Source: Stemphylium vesicarium (Eukaryota > Ascomycota > Dothideomycetes > Pleosporales > Pleosporaceae). From it: a stretch of 64,000 bases of DNA. Position numbers and translations under genes: made by a program. Below, one piece after another: positions 24,121 to 34,980 of this stretch. The stretch's first letter is position 1. Each line of letters opens with the position of its first letter. The DNA is taken from positions 187,781-251,780 of the forward strand of contig QXCR01000023.1 in the NCBI GenBank assembly GCA_004380135.1. Direction: 5' to 3'. The notes beneath the pieces were generated by a model. It ran no database searches and was not told where the DNA came from. It worked only from the letters and a program-made list of their open reading frames with translations.

Positions 24121-24674
24121 ACTGGCTCGTCAGCGAGCTCAAGCTCACGATCTCGCCGGTCGCCTAGCGCATAGAATGAGAAGTCATCGAAGAAGGGAAG
24201 CATACTTGATGGCGCGCTGTACTGGCCTTGCTGCTTCCTGCCACACTTTATACTTCAGGTCTGCTTCTGCCCACACGAGTAGATGGAGTTTGATGGGTAT
24301 GGCTGCATGCATCGCCTAATGAACGGTCGCGCAGCATGGGAACAGGGCCATTTTGTTGTAGAGCACGCACATTCCAGTAGATCAATCCATCTCAAGTTGC
24401 CTGGCCATCATGGAGCAAGGTATCAACAAAGCTTGTCTCGCAAAAAATTGTAGAATGAGGACATTGGTACATTTGATGGCGTAGGTTGGTAGAGAAGAAA
24501 GGCGCAATTACGTAGAGGGGTCGCATCATGTGCCAAGCCAATCAAGGATCCAACGCGGACTAGTGCGACGCGTCGACGCGTTCCCTCCTTCCCTCCTTCC
24601 CCGGAATTGGGCAGTCGCAACCGTTGATACCAATATCTCGTCACCATTCCAAACACTCACCCACAACAATTATC
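24121..24674. other. Intergenic, 3' of aquaporin and promoter of MSH6
   Basis: No gene is seen. The interval contains MluI-like ACGCGT (at 24568-24573), reminiscent of the MCB element that drives S-phase expression of replication and repair genes in fungi. It lies about 100 bp before the MSH6 start, and the surrounding sequence (GCGACGCGTCGACGCGTTCC) has two overlapping copies. The regulatory role is an inference from element identity. Confidence 0.5.
24566..24584. promoter_or_regulatory. Tandem ACGCGT (MCB-like) elements upstream of MSH6
   Basis: Two copies of ACGCGT, at 24568-24573 and 24577-24582, sit in the stretch GACGCGTCGACGCGTTC. The spacing puts them 93-107 bp upstream of the MSH6 ATG. 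ACGCGT is the known binding site of MBF (Mbp1/Swi6 type), which activates DNA replication and mismatch-repair genes at G1/S in yeasts. Binding here is inferred. Confidence 0.55.
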
Positions 24675-27600
24675 ATGGCTCGCGGCGTCGAAGGCAACGA
24701 GATGTCGACTCCTCGTCCATCACAAAAGAAGCAGCCCGCCTCAGCATCGCAATCGGCGAAGAACCAAAAGTCGATTCTCGGCTTCTTCCAGAAGAAGTCC
24801 ACCAACTCACCTAGCCCCGCGCCGTCCGATGCCACACCGGTCCAGAAGACGCCGACTTCAACAATTGTGAAGAAGGCCTTCACCAAACCCTCGACTGCCA
24901 TCACGCCAGTTCCCAGCAGCGACGCCCCAGATTATTCCAGCCCTACCAAGCAAGAGCGAGAGCTCACCGTAGGAAGGAACAAGGAAAATGGTCCGTCATC
25001 GCCTCTCAGGCCAGCAGATGCATCAACTGACCCTGTCTTGCCAGAGCTTGCAGGTGTCGCTCTCAGCAGTCCAACACGAAAGGGCAGAAAACCCGTCAAC
25101 TATGCCGAATCCGACGAAGATGAGGATGACATTCTAACGCCCATTGCAAACAACTCCAGAGGCCGCGCTATAAAGCGCCAGCGAGTCATCGTTGACGACG
25201 ATTCCGATGACGAATTCGGTCTTGACGCGGCCACACAACAGGCAATGCTCGAGGATGACGACGACGTGGACGACTTTATCGTACCCGACGATTCCGAAGA
25301 GGAAGTCGTATCAAAGAAGCGCAAGCGTCCAACATCTACCAAGCCGCGCACCAAAGCCGCCCCAGCGTCGTCCCCACCCGCGTTCGAAGCGAAGGAGGAC
25401 GAAGATGAAGGCGAAGTTGTAATGACTAGCACATCAACAGCACAACAGTGGATATACGATCCCGAGAACCCCATGGTGTTCAAGCCTAAATCAACTCCAG
25501 CTCTAAAGAAGGAAATGAGTGTGAGATCGAAAGCAAAGCCGTCTGCATCCGAACCCGAAGCAAGATACCCATGGCTTGCAAACATGCAGGACGCCGACCG
25601 CCATCCAATCGACCACCCCGACTACGATCCGCGCACATTGTACATACCTCCAAATGCCTGGAACCAATTTTCGCCTTTTGAAAAGCAGTACTGGGAGATA
25701 AAGAGCAAGTGGTGGGACACTGTCGTTTTCTTCAAGAAGGGAAAGTTCTATGAGCTCTACGAAAAGGATGCGTCGATTGGCCACCAGCTCTTCGATCTCA
25801 AGCTGACTGATCGCGTCAACATGAGGATGGTCGGTGTCCCAGAAGCCTCGTTAGACATGTGGGCGACCCAGTTCGTGGCGGCTGGGCACAAAGTTGCTAG
25901 GGTCGACCAGATGGAATCAGCCTTGGGCAAAGAGATGCGTGAGCGTGACGACAAGGGCAAGACTCCGAAGAAGCCTGAAAAGAAGGGCAAAGAAGTCATT
26001 CGACGAGAATTGGCCACTGTTCTCACGTCTGGTACTCTTGTCGACACCGGCATGCTTCAGAGCGAGATGTCAACGTACTGCATGGCCATCAAGGAAATCG
26101 ATCGAGATAACCTGCCTGCGTTCGGCGTGGCGTTTGTTGATACTGCAACTGCACAGTTCCAGCTCTGCGAATTCACGGATGATATCGACATGACAAAGTT
26201 CGAGACCCTCATTGCACAGATGAGGCCGGGAGAGTTACTTTTGGAAAAGTCGTGCGTGTCTGCGAAGGCTTTGCGCATCTTGAAGAACAACACTGGTCCG
26301 ACTACTATCTGGAACTGGTTGAAGCTCAACAAGGAATTCTGGCCAGCCGACATCACGATCCGAGAAATCGAAGCTAACAATTACTTCGAATCACCTACAG
26401 AAGATAACATAGAGGCTTGGCCGGCAGTACTGCGCGAAGCCCGCGAGCAGGAGCTTGTCATGTCAGCATTTGGTGCTCTTCTACAATATCTACGGACGTT
26501 GATGATTGAGCGCGATCTCGTCACACTCGGCAACTTCCAGTGGTACGATCCCATACGAAAGGCCACAAGCTTAGTGCTTGACGGTCAGAGTTTGATCAAC
26601 CTGGAGATCTTCGCCAATACGTTTGACGGAGCGACTGAGGGCACATTGTTTGCCATGCTAAACCGCTGCATCACACCCTTTGGCAAGCGCCTCCTCCGCC
26701 AATGGGTGTGCCACCCGCTTGCAGACGCGCAAAAGATCAATGCTCGTCTTGATGCTGTGGATGCACTAAACAAAGACTCAACTATTATGGAAAACTTTAG
26801 CGGGTCATTGAGTAAGCTACCAGATCTTGAGCGTCTCATCTCTCGCGTTCATGCTGGCAGATGCAAAGCACAAGATTTCCTGAAAGTGCTGGAAGGGTTC
26901 GAGCAGATTGAGTACACCATCAGTCTGCTGAAGCAGTTCAGCGATGGAGAGGGTGTCATTGGCCAGCTCATCTCATCAATGCCGGATCTCGCTGGTGCTC
27001 TTGAAAAGTGGAAGTCGGCTTTCGATCGCAACGCTGCTAGAAAAGACGGCATTCTCATCCCTGAGGAGGGCATCGAGGAAGATTATGACAACAGCCAGGC
27101 GGAGATTGATAGCTGCGAGGCTAACCTCGATACACTGCTTAAGAAGGCACGCAAAGAGCTTGGCTCAAACACAATCATCTACAATCACATCGGAAAGGAG
27201 ATTTACCAGCTGGAAGTGCCGAAGAAGGTCAAGGTTCCCAACAGCTGGGACCAAATGTCCGCCACAGCCAAGGTCACTCGCTACTACACTCCTGAGCTGC
27301 GGAAGCTGGTGCGAGCATTGCAAGAAGCACAAGAAACACACGGCCAGATTACGCGCGAGGTGGCCACTCGTTTCTGTCAGCGCTTTGACGAGGACTACCA
27401 GATCTGGCTCGCAGCTGTCAAGGTCATCGCTCAGCTCGACTGCCTAATCAGTCTTGCCAAGGCCTCCGCTTCCATGGGAGAGCCCAGCTGCCGTCCGGTG
27501 TTCGAGGAGGGTGAGCGCACTGTTGTTGAGTTCGAGGAGCTTCGCCACCCGTGCATGCTCAACACTGTCGACGACTTCATTCCCAATGACATCAGACTGG

Positions 27601-28355
27601 GCGGCGACGCTTCCAACATCAGTCTTCTCACTGGTGCCAACGCAGCTGGTAAATCGACTATCCTTCGCATGACATGCATAGCCGTCATCCTCGCCCAAGT
27701 GGGCTGCTACCTGCCTTGTACTTCTGCGAGACTCACACCCGTCGATCGCATCATGTCACGACTAGGCGCCAACGACAACATCTTCGCCGCCCAGTCCACC
27801 TTCTTCGTCGAGCTCTCAGAAACCCAGAAGATCCTGTCGGAAGCCACGCCCCGCTCTCTAGTCATTCTCGACGAGCTCGGCCGAGGCACATCATCCTACG
27901 ACGGTGTAGCCGTTGCCCAGGCCGTCCTCCACGACATCGCATCGCGCGTGGGCTGCGTCGGTTTCTTCGCAACGCACTACCGCTCGCTAGCCAAGGAATT
28001 CGAACTCCACCCCGAAGTCGAAAACAAGCGTATGCGCATCCACGTCGACGACGAATCAAAATCCATTACTTTTCTCTACAAGCTCGAAGAGGGCGTTGCA
28101 GAGGGTAGTTTCGGTATGCACTGCGCGGCCATGTGCGGCATTCCCAGTAAAGTCATTGAAGATGCGGAGAAGGCGGCGAAATCGTGGGAGCATACTAGTC
28201 GACTAGGAGAGAGAATGGAGGTCAAGAAGGAAGAGGGTGGTGTCTATTTGCCGCTGGGGATCCAGAGCGATGTCGCTTGGGCGCTTAGAGAGGGGCTGGA
28301 GGGTGTGGGGGAGAGGACGATGGATGTGCTGCTTGAGGCTATTGCTGCGCTCTGA
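24675..28355 (+). CDS. MSH6: DNA mismatch repair protein Msh6
   Basis: This is a single exon of 1226 aa from ATG 24675 (an in-frame ATG at 24624 would add 17 residues and is less likely). Msh6 pairs with Msh2 as MutSalpha and recognises base mismatches and 1-nt loops in the nucleus. The N-terminus carries a PCNA-binding PIP box, QKSILGFF, within the first 40 residues, then an acidic, basic-patched disordered arm of about 300 residues. The mismatch-contacting Phe-X-Glu is in KFYELYE at the start of MutS domain I. The ATPase has Walker A GANAAGKST (Lys about 993), the VILDELGRGTSSYDG Walker B/signature block and FATHYR. The length and arm fit Msh6, not Msh2 or Msh3. Tandem ACGCGT boxes lie upstream. 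Confidence 0.96.
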   Translation: MARGVEGNEMSTPRPSQKKQPASASQSAKNQKSILGFFQKKSTNSPSPAPSDATPVQKTPTSTIVKKAFTKPSTAITPVPSSDAPDYSSPTKQERELTVGRNKENGPSSPLRPADASTDPVLPELAGVALSSPTRKGRKPVNYAESDEDEDDILTPIANNSRGRAIKRQRVIVDDDSDDEFGLDAATQQAMLEDDDDVDDFIVPDDSEEEVVSKKRKRPTSTKPRTKAAPASSPPAFEAKEDEDEGEVVMTSTSTAQQWIYDPENPMVFKPKSTPALKKEMSVRSKAKPSASEPEARYPWLANMQDADRHPIDHPDYDPRTLYIPPNAWNQFSPFEKQYWEIKSKWWDTVVFFKKGKFYELYEKDASIGHQLFDLKLTDRVNMRMVGVPEASLDMWATQFVAAGHKVARVDQMESALGKEMRERDDKGKTPKKPEKKGKEVIRRELATVLTSGTLVDTGMLQSEMSTYCMAIKEIDRDNLPAFGVAFVDTATAQFQLCEFTDDIDMTKFETLIAQMRPGELLLEKSCVSAKALRILKNNTGPTTIWNWLKLNKEFWPADITIREIEANNYFESPTEDNIEAWPAVLREAREQELVMSAFGALLQYLRTLMIERDLVTLGNFQWYDPIRKATSLVLDGQSLINLEIFANTFDGATEGTLFAMLNRCITPFGKRLLRQWVCHPLADAQKINARLDAVDALNKDSTIMENFSGSLSKLPDLERLISRVHAGRCKAQDFLKVLEGFEQIEYTISLLKQFSDGEGVIGQLISSMPDLAGALEKWKSAFDRNAARKDGILIPEEGIEEDYDNSQAEIDSCEANLDTLLKKARKELGSNTIIYNHIGKEIYQLEVPKKVKVPNSWDQMSATAKVTRYYTPELRKLVRALQEAQETHGQITREVATRFCQRFDEDYQIWLAAVKVIAQLDCLISLAKASASMGEPSCRPVFEEGERTVVEFEELRHPCMLNTVDDFIPNDIRLGGDASNISLLTGANAAGKSTILRMTCIAVILAQVGCYLPCTSARLTPVDRIMSRLGANDNIFAAQSTFFVELSETQKILSEATPRSLVILDELGRGTSSYDGVAVAQAVLHDIASRVGCVGFFATHYRSLAKEFELHPEVENKRMRIHVDDESKSITFLYKLEEGVAEGSFGMHCAAMCGIPSKVIEDAEKAAKSWEHTSRLGERMEVKKEEGGVYLPLGIQSDVAWALREGLEGVGERTMDVLLEAIAAL

Positions 28356-28658
28356 GCGATTCAACGATGTGACAGATGTGGCGGGTGTGTAAGACTGGGT
28401 AAAAAGGCGCAATGTGGTGTGACAGGGATGTACCGCGGGTCATGTTATTCTAAACGTTTTCACATGGTAATCTTCTGCTTTCGTTTTTTCCGTCCACATT
28501 GACGCAAAATTCACGAGTATCTCCCACCTGCAAAGGTTCTATCCGTGGTTTTTGCACTTGAACTCGCAAAAAAAGAATTCCCATCTATCCCTGTGAGAGA
28601 GACTGAAGCTTTCTTTTGCCTCGCATACATGAACTGGATCTCCATCACCATGTCACTT

Positions 28659-28702
<44 letters not shown>

Positions 28703-28708
28703 ACTTCC
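28356..28708. other. Intergenic, convergent 3' ends
   Basis: This contains the 3' flank of MSH6 and a (CA)21 microsatellite adjoining the stop codon of the leftward gene. Nothing else is seen. Confidence 0.5.
28660..28701. repeat. (CA)21 dinucleotide microsatellite
   Basis: An uninterrupted 42-nt CA tract ends 7 bp before the stop codon (28709-28711) of the minus-strand gene, so it would be the first part of that gene's 3' untranslated region. It is likely to be length-polymorphic. Confidence 0.9.
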
Positions 28709-29323
28709 CTAACCACCACGACCAAACTTCGCAATCCCATCAAGGAAACCATAACTACCCGCGTCACCATGGTATGTGCCAGCCTCACCCTCATCCTCAT
28801 CCTCATCCTCATCCTTGACCTTGACCACCCCGTCTTCCTTCTTAACCTTGATACTAAAATCCTCCTCATCATCTCCATCTCCATCTCCATGCTCCTGCTC
28901 ACGCATACCACCCTTCCTCGACCGCTTCGACGGCGTAGCAGCCACAGCACTAGTACGGCGCTTGGAAGGCGTAGACACAGATTTTCCTAGACTGCCGGGA
29001 CCACCACCTCCTCCTCGGCCAGTCTTCTTCGGCGTGGCAGGATCGTTGCTAGCGGAGGTGTCGCTGAGGAGTTTGATCTTTTGTTTAATTTTGCTAAGGG
29101 TTACGCTCGCGGAGCCAGGGGTGTAGCCAGTTAGGGAGGCGAGCTTGGTCATATCGATCTGTGAGGATGGGTGAGTTGGTTGGTGTGGTTGAGGGGTTGG
29201 GTGGACATGAGGGAGGAAGGGGAGGTGAAGACGGACCGTGGGCTGGTTTTCCATGCACTGCCATGCTAGAGCTAGGACTTCCATTTCGCGAGATGTAAAG
29301 GTGACGGCTTTGTTGTTTGCCAT
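28709..29323 (-). CDS. Small chromatin-like protein with basic centre and acidic tail
   Basis: Exons 29237-29323 and 28709-29158 are separated by a 78-bp intron that is open in frame and could be mistaken for coding sequence, giving 178 aa. The first 60 residues (FTSREMEVLALAWQCMENQP, then IDMTKLASLTGYTPGSASVTLSKIKQKI) form a compact helical module. I associate it with small fungal nuclear proteins of unknown function, helix-turn-helix like in pattern. A lysine/arginine-rich centre (SKRRTSAVAATPSKRSRKGG) resembles a nuclear localisation signal or histone H1 tail and is followed by a DE-rich stretch. Splicing is preferred because removing the intron joins the QPT and IDM residues as in homologues I recall. 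The function is unknown. Confidence 0.65.
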   Translation of the reverse strand: MANNKAVTFTSREMEVLALAWQCMENQPTVRLHLPFLPHVHPTPQPHQPTHPSSQIDMTKLASLTGYTPGSASVTLSKIKQKIKLLSDTSASNDPATPKKTGRGGGGGPGSLGKSVSTPSKRRTSAVAATPSKRSRKGGMREQEHGDGDGDDEEDFSIKVKKEDGVVKVKDEDEDEDEGEAGTYHGDAGSYGFLDGIAKFGRGG

Positions 29324-29886
29324 GTTGGTGCTTGGTATGATGGTGTTTGTGCGTGTTGAGTGCTGTTGAAGGTGTGGTTGGAAAGTAGATTGTGGAAAGT
29401 AGAGTATGGAGTATAGAAGAGAAGAAGGAGAGGGAGAAAGTGGGGGCACGCAGTTTAAATGGTGCAGCACAGGAGGCTTAAGGGTCCTTAAAGTAAAGGT
29501 GAAGCTGGCTCTTTAGCGTCCTTTATGGGCGCGGTGAGAGCGGCTAGGCAAACGTGAAGAGGAGGAAAGTGTGGTATTTACCCCACTTTTAGGGCAGACT
29601 ATTGTGAGCAGTATTGGGGCAGAAAAGGAAAGTGAGTCTAATTTGTTGACTTGATCAAGGATGGCGCTTGGATGTACTGGGCAAATACGACGCGTTGTTC
29701 TGTCAGTGACTTGAGTCCCACTGTGGCAGCCCTGGCAGATACGATTATAAAGGCGAGACATGAGGTCACTACGGGATGACGACAAATTGTCAAACTTATG
29801 AAACTGGCTATAAACATAGACATGTACGGTTTGATCTGGATTGTTTTTCTAGACTACAATTATGTGCAGCATTCATCTTCATACCT
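29324..29886. other. Intergenic, no gene seen
   Basis: This is the upstream region of the small chromatin-like gene and the 3' flank of the PIG-U gene. No coding signal. Confidence 0.5.
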
Positions 29887-31306
29887 TCATATCCGTCGAA
29901 CCTCTTTGCCTTGAAGCTCTGGCCTTTCAACGTCCAGCTCGTCCCTCAAAGCTGCATACAGTGAATCCCCCAGAATGATGGAAAGACCCAGACTCCAGAC
30001 CAGGGTAATTGCGTAAAAAAAGTTGGCATTGCCTGATCCGGCATAGACCCACAAGTGGTAGAAAGCGGGGCCGAGGAACGATGTGTACAGAACGCTGGCT
30101 GACGCTAAGAACGTGTAACGCATGACTTGTAGAAGATTAGTGAAGCTCTTGCATGTGAAGTGAATGGGCACTTACGAGGGAACAAATGCCGGAACATGGG
30201 CACCAATGATAGGTACAAGGCGGCATCGGCTATGCTGGGGTACGGGGTGAAGATGGCAAAGACGCCGGTCAAAGTGCAAGCGACAAACAAAGGCTGCTTG
30301 TGGAGGCGAATAGTAAGACCTGGCATATATGAGGCGGCATGCAGCCAGAAGACGCCAAGGAAGAACTCGCGAAAAGAGTCAAACATCTCAATAAAAAAGT
30401 ACCACCAGAGACCAACATTGGGGGTCAGGTCTGGCAACAGAAGACGCACACCATAAGTAGCTGCTAGAAAGTCCCATGAGCCGGTCAAAAAGGCAGAGCC
30501 GGCGAGCAGGGCGCCGATTGCGACGGCGATGCCAATCGCGTGTGTAGTGACGAAGGATGGTACATGCGGGGTGGATTTGGTCTTCAAGGCTTTTGCATCG
30601 TATAGCAGGACCATTAGAGGCGGTGCAAGGAGTATGGGATGCATAGCAAAGTATGAAGCAAAGGCCGTGGCGAGGATGAAGGTGAAGCTGGCACCCTGGG
30701 AGGCCTTGGCCATGGCCGTGAGGATGAAGAGGTTCGTCAGGGCCGAGGTCGATCGGGCGATGCATGTCGCGACGGTAAAGGGATTGAACAGAAATCTATA
30801 AGGAGTCAGCGCACACTCCAGTAAACATGTTGAACTCATACCCAGCTGCAATGGCGGCACTACTCCATCTCAAGTCTTTCCGTGGGGAAGCGAACAATCG
30901 TGTTACCGAGGCAAAGCCCGTGTCTGCAATCTGAGCCAATGCATTCGCGCTCAGCAGGTCGACCAATGTGAAGAAGATGTTGGTCGCGAGAGGGGCAATG
31001 GCGGGATTCGGCAGCAGGGCGAAGAGAGGCAGCAGGAGGGGCGCCTGGTGGTAGACGCCGCCATCGTAAGGGGAGACATTATGGGTGTAGAGGAAGACGC
31101 CCTCTTGCACTACCGCATGTTAGTATGATGCTCTGAACGAATCCCGTGACCGACAACGTACGTCTCTTGAAGCTCGTTACAGGCGTGGATACTTCGACGC
31201 GACCAGCAAGGAGGTCCGGTAGGGCGGGAAAGACTGTAAACAGGAGCAGCCGTACCGCAGCGGCAGCTCCGAAGAGCAGCAACTTCTGCTGCTTGTCAAT
31301 GGCCAT
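29887..31306 (-). CDS. GAB1: GPI transamidase subunit PIG-U
   Basis: Four exons (31162-31306, 30842-31109, 30176-30795, 29887-30125) with introns of 52, 46 and 50 bp give 423 aa. The protein is a multi-pass ER membrane subunit of the GPI transamidase (yeast Gab1/Cdc91, human PIG-U), which attaches GPI anchors to proteins. Family signatures are SFKRLQEGVFLY, SPYDGGVYHQAPLLLPLF, the FNPFTVATCIARST segment, and WYFFIEMFDSFREFFLGVFWLH in the C-terminal half. Every join keeps the hydrophobic segments in frame. It is divergent from pescadillo with only 220 bp between start codons, so the two probably share a bidirectional promoter. Confidence 0.93.
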
Positions 31307-31526
31307 GTGTGTGAGGGCTACTATAAAATCACAGTCACAGTCGCAGGCTCCATGGCTCTCGTGGGCGCATTCTCATGATGTTCTGGCAACATGCATGCTG
31401 GTGGACCCTTGTCGCGCTAACGCCCTCATCCTTGTCCGCTAGCCGGCCGCATCTCGAACTTTTTTGCGCCCGCCAAAAGTTGGACGACTTGCACCGACAC
31501 CATCGCCATTCACCACATACTATACA
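31307..31526. promoter_or_regulatory. Compact bidirectional promoter, PIG-U / pescadillo
   Basis: Two housekeeping genes start 220 bp apart on opposite strands. The region has no obvious TATA box. A short direct repeat of CACAGT (TCACAGTCACAGTCG, about 31328-31342) is the only visible pattern. The pairing suggests shared control of the genes, but that is an inference from distance only. Confidence 0.5.
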
Positions 31527-33621
31527 ATGGCAGGTCGCAGTAAAAAGAAGGGTATGCTTAAATTCGCCATCAGTAAGAAGTACAGTTCTAATCATATCTT
31601 CAGGTACCGCCGGTGCGGCCAAAAACTACATCACTCGCACGCGCGCCGTGAAGAAGCTTCAGATCTCTCTCCCAGACTTCCGGCGACTATGTATCTTCAA
31701 GGGAATCTACCCCCGCGAGCCGCGCAACAAGAAGAAGGTGTCCAGGGGTTCTACCGCTGCGACTACCTTTTACTACACCAAGGACATCCAGTACCTGCTT
31801 CATGAGCCGCTGCTCGCAAAGTTCCGCGAACATAAGGCCGTCGCAAAGAAGATTGGTCGCGCCCTCGGTCGCGGCGAGTCTGGTGATGCATCGCGCCTCG
31901 AGAAGAACCTCATGCCCAAGGTCAAGCTGGATCACATCATCAAGGAGCGCTACCCTACCTTTGTCGACGCCCTGCGCGACCTTGACGATGCCCTCTCCAT
32001 GCTGTTCCTCTTCGCCAACCTCCCCTCCAGCGAGCATATCCCCTCCAAGACCATCGCCCTCTGCCAGCGCTTGACCCGCGAGTTCGAACATTACGTAATC
32101 ACCTCCCACTCCCTCCGCAAATCCTTCCTCTCCATCAAGGGTATCTACTACCAGGCCACCATCCAAGGCCAGGACATCCTCTGGCTCGTGCCATACAGGT
32201 TCGTCCAGCGCACAGGTGGCGACATTGATTTCAGGATCATGGGCACCTTTGTCGAGTTCTACACTACCCTGCTCGGTTTTGTCAACTACCGCCTGTATAC
32301 CTCGGTCGGTTTGGTATACCCACCCAAGTTCAACGCAAAGAGCGACGAGCAGGGTGGTGAGCTTTCTGCCTTCCAGCTTGAAGGCAAGGTCAATGCCACA
32401 AATGGCGCCAACGGACACATCGAGAACGCCGAGATCAACCCAGAGGCACAAGCAATCGCTGACAGGATCGGTGCCATGGAAGACAATGAAGAGGCGGAGA
32501 ACGATGAAGACACCACAGCTGTAGCTAAGCTTGGTGAGGATGACGAAGAGGAGGCCAACGACGAGATTGACAAGTTCGAGCCCACTGCCCCTGACGCCGA
32601 CATCCTGCCTCAGCCGCAAGCAAGTAGCGCCGAGATTGCCTCCCTCTTCGCGCCTTTCACCTTTTACCTCTCGCGAGAGACCCCCAGAGCACCGCTCGAG
32701 TTCATACTAAAGGCCTTTGGCTGCAAGCGCGTTGGCTGGGATGGCACGCTAGGTGATGGTGCCTTTACCACCAACGAGTCTGATCCCAACATCACACATC
32801 AGATCGTCGACCGACCAGCGTTATCCAACGGTGCCCCTGCTCCGGATGTGCAAGAGACGGAGAATGGTGGCGCTGCTGCTCCCAAGGTTCAGTGGCCTCA
32901 CTCCATGATGCCTGGTCGCACCTACGTTCAGCCGCAGTGGGTCTGGGACTCCATCAACCAGGGCAAGCTCCTGCGTCCCGACCACTACTCCCCTGGCGCC
33001 GATCTGCCCCCACATCTGAGCCCATGGGTCAAGCCCAAGAAGGGCGAATACGACCCCAACTTGCCTCTTGCCGCACAACAACCCGAGGGTGAGGCTGAGG
33101 CGTTTGAAGACGAAGGCGATGAAGAGGCGACGTTCGATGTTGACGGCGACGAGGACATGGACGCGATTGTTGATCGCGAAGGCTCTGCCGAGGTAGGAGA
33201 GGGCATGGATGTCGCCGAGGACTCTGAGGATGACAGCGATGATGATGAATCCGACGAGGAAGCCGCTGCCGGCGAGGACTTTGACGGCTTTGAGTCTGAT
33301 GCCGAATCAGACATTTCCGAAGGCGAGGCTGCCCGTCTTCAGCACCAGCGCGAGCTGGAGGCCGAAGCCACCGGTAAGAAGCTCGAGGTCAAGAAACCTA
33401 CCAAGAAGGAGCAAAATGCCGTCATCCGCAAAAAGGCTGAGAAGAAGAGGCGCGAGGAAGAGGAGGAGCGCGAGAGGCAAAAGATGATGTTGTCAAACAA
33501 GAAGCGCAAGCTGTTGAAGCGCATCGAATACGGCGAGAACAAGCGCGATAATGAGTCAGAGAATCTGCGCAGGAAGCGCGCAAAGGTCGAAAAGGCAAAG
33601 GCCGCTGCAGAGGCCATCTAA
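31527..33621 (+). CDS. NOP7: Pescadillo homologue (ribosome biogenesis)
   Basis: Exon 1 is only 25 nt (31527-31551), followed by a 52-bp intron and exon 2, 31604-33621, giving 680 aa. The short first exon encodes MAGRSKKK and is typical of this gene. The protein is the Pes1/Nop7 subunit of the PeBoW complex, needed for 27S pre-rRNA processing and 60S assembly in the nucleolus. The pescadillo N-terminal domain is plain (TRTRAVKKLQISLPDFRRLC, KGIYPREPRNKKKV, YYQATIQGQDILWLVPYRF). A BRCT domain follows at about residues 360-470 (FTFYLSRETPRAPLEFILKA to YVQPQWVWDSINQGKLL). Acidic stretches and a lysine/arginine-rich coiled-coil tail close the protein. Confidence 0.96.
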
Positions 33622-34980
33622 GCGTATTCACATGTGTATGACCCATCAAAAAGCAGGGCGGTTGGCGTTCATTGGGACGGTGTTGCGGCGCCTCACGAAT
33701 TTCGAGATGCTATATGTAGTCGATTCAGATATCTGCACTATCAATTGTTGTCTGCGGTCTTTTGGCCGTTGCCGTCTATGTCTATCCCTCTGTCCTAAAT
33801 GTTCTTGTGACTTTTTGGAGTCGCGTTTTCGGTCTATGCACAGACCATTACACTGCCGCGCTGGAGTCATCTTGAACTAAGGCGTCCCATCAATCTCATG
33901 AGTTAGACTAAGACCGCCGTTTACACTCCTAATCTGGCAAAAATCGCGTGCAATCCTTCTCTAGACTTCTTTACTTTCCTCCCTGACTTCTTCGAATAGC
34001 CAACATATAAATTCCGCTCACGCACATTTAACACCATGACCAACTGGATCCTCGCCGCAACCCAACCACAGTTGGACTTTGTCAACCACACACATACAGC
34101 TCGAATACAATTTAAAGCACCATTAAAAATCCCATGTCCCGGGATAATTCCTCCAAAGTATGCAGCGCCCCTGCGCCTTTTCACTATAAAACCCCCTCCC
34201 CCACGCAACGAAAAGGGCGCACGAACGCAACACCCACAATCATCCTGCATGCATCGCGAAACCAACGCCAACAGATGAGCACATAGCACCATCCCGGACC
34301 CGCCGCACTTTGACAAAACGGCGCGTTCGTCTTCGTTCGCGATCCACCATCGTGGCCGCCCGCCTACTACCTAGTTGCGCAAAGTGCCGAGCCGCTGCCG
34401 GAGGGAACCACATCGATCGAAAAAAATAAAAATTCGTTCGCTTCTCGAATTTTTGAAAAACTGCATTTCCCAAAAACATAAGCTCATTTCGAGAGGTACA
34501 TACACCGCTGTCTCTGAGCCCATGTAGAACGTTATAACTGACACACGTTGTGAGAAGAAAGCCGTGCGTCGTGTGTGGCCCTTACCGTGCGCTTTCACCC
34601 CAGGCAACAGGCAGCGCTGCTTCCATCACGTGACTGAGCGTTCACGCACGGTTGTTTATTGTAAATCCGTTCTGGGACAATAAGATACGGCCGCTTGTGG
34701 TCACTCACCGGGAGGTTGGTTGTATAGGAGTTGCTGGCCTTTTAGTATACGGATCCTGCAAGTTTTTGGGTCGAAAAGATTCAGAACCTCTACTTTCTCT
34801 CTCGTTATGTGCAGCGAGTAGTAGTAGACACCAACAGCAGCAGCAGCAGCAGCGGCAGCAGCAGCAGCGGCAAACTTGCTCCATAGCTGTTTTCGTGAAG
34901 CACACACACACACAAACCCGGTTCCATTCCTCGGAAACCACTCATACCCAGGCGGCCACCTCCCCCAGCAAAGTCCCAAC
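33622..34980. other. Intergenic with CAG-type repeat
   Basis: Nothing coding can be supported over 1.36 kb. Near the right end lie a CAG/CGG triplet tract (about 34834-34870) and a short CA tract (about 34900-34915). They are in the probable 5' leader of the next gene. Confidence 0.45.
34834..34870. repeat. CAG triplet tract
   Basis: An imperfect (CAG)n run of about 12 triplets with two CGG interruptions. It lies upstream of the ATG at 34981 and is probably untranslated. Confidence 0.75.
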
